Assembly (NCBI GenBank): GCA_964542855.1
Contig: CAZIWJ010000053.1
Coordinates: 1 to 17,737, forward strand
Reading direction: 5' to 3'
DNA length: 17,737 bases
DNA from: CAZIWJ01 sp964542855
GTDB lineage: Bacteria; Bacteroidota; Bacteroidia; Cytophagales; Cyclobacteriaceae
In this document: in pieces, positions 15,697-17,737 of the stretch
How positions within the stretch are numbered: position 1 is the stretch's first letter
How the letters are laid out: every line of letters begins with the position of its first letter
Program-made: the position numbers and the translations under genes
The notes under the pieces: model-generated
The model's database searches: none
Told to the model about the DNA's origin: nothing
Seen by the model: the letters and a program-made list of their open reading frames with translations, nothing else

Positions 15697-17737
15697 TGGC
15701 TACTCAATACTACGGCATACGACACCACGGCGCAGGATCGGCCCGCAGCCTTAAAAAAGTACTGGAAACTACTCAACCGGACATTGTACTTATTGAAGGC
15801 CCTCCCGATGCAGAACAACTCATTGAACACATTACGCTTCCGGGTATGGAGCCACCGGTAGCCATGCTGGTTTATAATCCTAAAGTGCTTTCCCAGGCAG
15901 CTTTCTATCCCTTCACGCACTTCTCGCCCGAGTGGGTTGCCATGCAGTACGCCCTGGAACAGGAAATCCCGGTAAAGTTTATTGATCTACCCCAGGAGTA
16001 TCAGTTTGCCTTACAGGAAGAAGAAAGGCGTGCCGTGGTTAAAATAGACCCCCTGTCGTTTATCGCTGAAGCCGCCGGTTATGAAGACGGGGAGCGCTGG
16101 TGGGAGGTAATGATCGAGCAACGACTGGCAACAGATGCTGTGTTCGATGCCGTAACTGAACTCATGACTCACCTGAGAAAAGAACTCAACCGGGACGAAT
16201 CGCACCGCGACCAGTTGAGGGAAGCCTGGATGCGCAGGCAAATCCGGGAGTGGGAAGGTAAGCTGGAAAATGTGGCCGTTGTTTGTGGCGCCTGGCACGT
16301 TCCGGCGTTGAATAAACCGGGAGAAATAAAGCAGGACCGCTTGCTGCTGAAAGGGTTAAAAAAACTGCCGGTACAGTGCAACTGGGTGCCGTGGACTTAC
16401 GAGCGCCTTTCGTTCCAGAGTGGCTACGGGGCCGGGTTACTAAGCCCCGCATGGTATGAATTGTTATACGAGCACCGCGACCAGGCACTGGTACAGTGGT
16501 TCGTAAAAGCAGCGCGCCTTCTCCGCAATGAGCAACTGGAAGCCTCATCGGCCCACGTTATTGAAGCCGTACGGATGGCGGAAGCTTTGGCTGCCATTCG
16601 CGGGTTATCCATTCCCGGTATCCGGGAAATGGTGGAAAGTGTAATCAGCATATTTTGCGGTGGGTACGATGAGCCGGTGCGGCTGGTTAGAAACCAGTTA
16701 ATCATCGGCCGCAAACAGGGCAGTGTGCCCGAAGAAGTAGAACAGGTACCGCTGCAACAGGATATTCGCAACAGCCTGAAAAAACTGCGGTTAAAACTCA
16801 GCGAAGAATACAAAGAGCTTGCGCTAGACTTACGCAAAGAGCTTCACCTTAACCGGAGCCACTGGCTGCACCGGATGCAGTTACTGAATATCCCGGTAGG
16901 GGTGCCAGTACAAACCCGGGGCAAAAAAGGTACTTTTCATGAGCAGTGGCAGGTGAGCTGGCAGCCGGAATATACCCTAAACGTAGTGGAGGCAGGAATA
17001 TGGGGAAACACCCTGGTGCAGGCTGTTACCAATTATATCGCCAGCGAAGTGAAAGGACAGGACCAGCTTGACGTAATCAGTAACCTGCTAGCCAATACCC
17101 TCAAAGCCCAACTGCCCGGGGCTACGGGCCAGATTATAAACCGCATGCTGGAGGTATCAGCTCTCACCCGCAGCGTACAACCCCTGCTTAAAGCCCTCCG
17201 CCCGTTAGTGAATATTTTACGCTACGGTGATGTGCGACAAACCCAGACGGACGCAGTGCAGGGCATTCTCGATCAGAGTATGCCCCGAATTGCCGAAGCC
17301 CTGCCCGGGGCCTGTTTCGGGTTAGGAGAAGAAGCGGCCGAAGAAATGTTTAGCCTGGTACAGGACGCCAACAGCAGTATTAACCGCTTAAACAACCCGG
17401 AGCACTGGCAAACCTGGCAGCAAACCCTACAAAGATTATCTACTAACTCAGGAACTGCCGACAGGGTTAGCGGGTATGCCACCCGCATTCTGTTCGATAA
17501 CGAAGAATTAGCGATGATAGAAACCGCTAACCGGATGAGCCGGTCGCTCTCGCCGGCCAATGACCCCAAAAAAGCAGCGCAGTGGCTGGAAGGTTTCCTG
17601 GCGGGAAATGCCTTGCTCATTCTGAACAACCCGGAATTGTGGTCGATCCTCGACGAGTGGGTATCAGAAGTGCAGGAATCACCATTTAACCAGATGCTGC
17701 CCCTGCTCAGGCGAACTTTTGCCAATTTTACCGAACC
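15696..17737 (+). CDS. DUF5682 protein (YehM-like) with TIKI/EreA-type GxxH motifs, 3' end beyond the window
   Basis: An ATG at 15696 shares bases with the ATPase stop (TAATG), and the frame stays open to the window end, giving 680 codons. The N-terminus reads MATQYYGIRHHGPGSARSLK, typical of DUF5682. The region around 1-230 shows the signature of the TIKI/TraB/EreA/ChaN fold: a first GxxH (Gly7-His10), an acidic residue in VLIEGPPD (Glu34), and a second GxxH (Gly198-His201) in VVCGAWHVPAL. In that superfamily these residues bind metal or form the active site. The remaining 450 residues are helical with many Leu/Ala/Gln, probably a binding or scaffold region. E. coli YehM is the likely relative. 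A VWA/CoxE-like gene is expected next. The substrate is unknown. It is not truncated by mutation, only by the window edge. Confidence 0.88.
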   Translation, partial: MATQYYGIRHHGAGSARSLKKVLETTQPDIVLIEGPPDAEQLIEHITLPGMEPPVAMLVYNPKVLSQAAFYPFTHFSPEWVAMQYALEQEIPVKFIDLPQEYQFALQEEERRAVVKIDPLSFIAEAAGYEDGERWWEVMIEQRLATDAVFDAVTELMTHLRKELNRDESHRDQLREAWMRRQIREWEGKLENVAVVCGAWHVPALNKPGEIKQDRLLLKGLKKLPVQCNWVPWTYERLSFQSGYGAGLLSPAWYELLYEHRDQALVQWFVKAARLLRNEQLEASSAHVIEAVRMAEALAAIRGLSIPGIREMVESVISIFCGGYDEPVRLVRNQLIIGRKQGSVPEEVEQVPLQQDIRNSLKKLRLKLSEEYKELALDLRKELHLNRSHWLHRMQLLNIPVGVPVQTRGKKGTFHEQWQVSWQPEYTLNVVEAGIWGNTLVQAVTNYIASEVKGQDQLDVISNLLANTLKAQLPGATGQIINRMLEVSALTRSVQPLLKALRPLVNILRYGDVRQTQTDAVQGILDQSMPRIAEALPGACFGLGEEAAEEMFSLVQDANSSINRLNNPEHWQTWQQTLQRLSTNSGTADRVSGYATRILFDNEELAMIETANRMSRSLSPANDPKKAAQWLEGFLAGNALLILNNPELWSILDEWVSEVQESPFNQMLPLLRRTFANFTE

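Noticed and set aside
16424..16837. 137-codon minus-strand ORF (Ser/Arg-rich) inside the DUF5682 gene
   Set aside because: It is antisense to a long open frame with recognisable DUF5682 motifs, and its composition is typical of a shadow of a GC-rich gene.
1..17737. CRISPR arrays, insertion sequences or tandem repeats
   Set aside because: No regularly spaced repeats, transposase-like ORFs or long terminal inverted repeats were seen on either strand. The short direct repeat AGAAGTACATTT near 11483 and 11601 is too small to interpret.

Overview
The window looks like chromosomal DNA of a Bacteroidota bacterium, most likely a Cytophagales/Cytophagia relative. The reasons are the weak or missing Shine-Dalgarno sequences before clear starts, a secreted Asp-box propeller protein of a kind common in this phylum, an HTTM protein, and a soluble PAS hybrid kinase with its own response regulators. 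No rRNA, tRNA, CRISPR array, insertion sequence or integrase was recognised. The genus cannot be fixed from the sequence alone.

Layout. At the left edge is the 5' part of a minus-strand HTTM-domain membrane protein (1-272). Divergent from it is a signalling block on the plus strand: a PAS-PAS-HisKA-HATPase-REC kinase with a degenerate HPt-like tail (327-2669), a NarL/LuxR-type response regulator (2702-3376), an unrecognised helical protein (3495-3998) and a stand-alone CheY-like receiver (4152-4535). A strong hairpin follows, then a two-gene metabolic operon: a DECR-type 2,4-dienoyl-CoA reductase of the SDR family (4803-5678) and an ALDH7-family aldehyde dehydrogenase (5709-7262), closed by a clear intrinsic terminator. 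A facing terminator closes the minus-strand gene for a large secreted Asp-box/VPS10-like beta-propeller protein (7480-10539).

Between 10540 and 11878 lies about 1.3 kb without a confident gene. It holds protein-like fragments broken by stops and frame changes, plus one small possible membrane ORF whose stop overlaps the start of the next operon.

The right third (11879 to the window end) is the most interesting part. It is a tightly packed operon of a SWIM zinc-finger protein, a DUF5691 helical-repeat protein, a MoxR AAA+ ATPase and a DUF5682 protein that is cut by the window edge. Junctions are a 1-nt gap, an 11-nt overlap and a TAATG overlap. From family knowledge this resembles the E. coli yehL-yehM-yehP-yehQ neighbourhood, so a VWA (CoxE-like) gene is expected just beyond the right edge. 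The DUF5682 protein carries two GxxH motifs and a Glu, as in the TIKI/TraB/EreA/ChaN fold, which suggests a metal-dependent enzyme run by a MoxR/VWA chaperone pair. The function of this cassette is, as far as I know, not established. The operon is visibly more GC-rich than the left part of the window.
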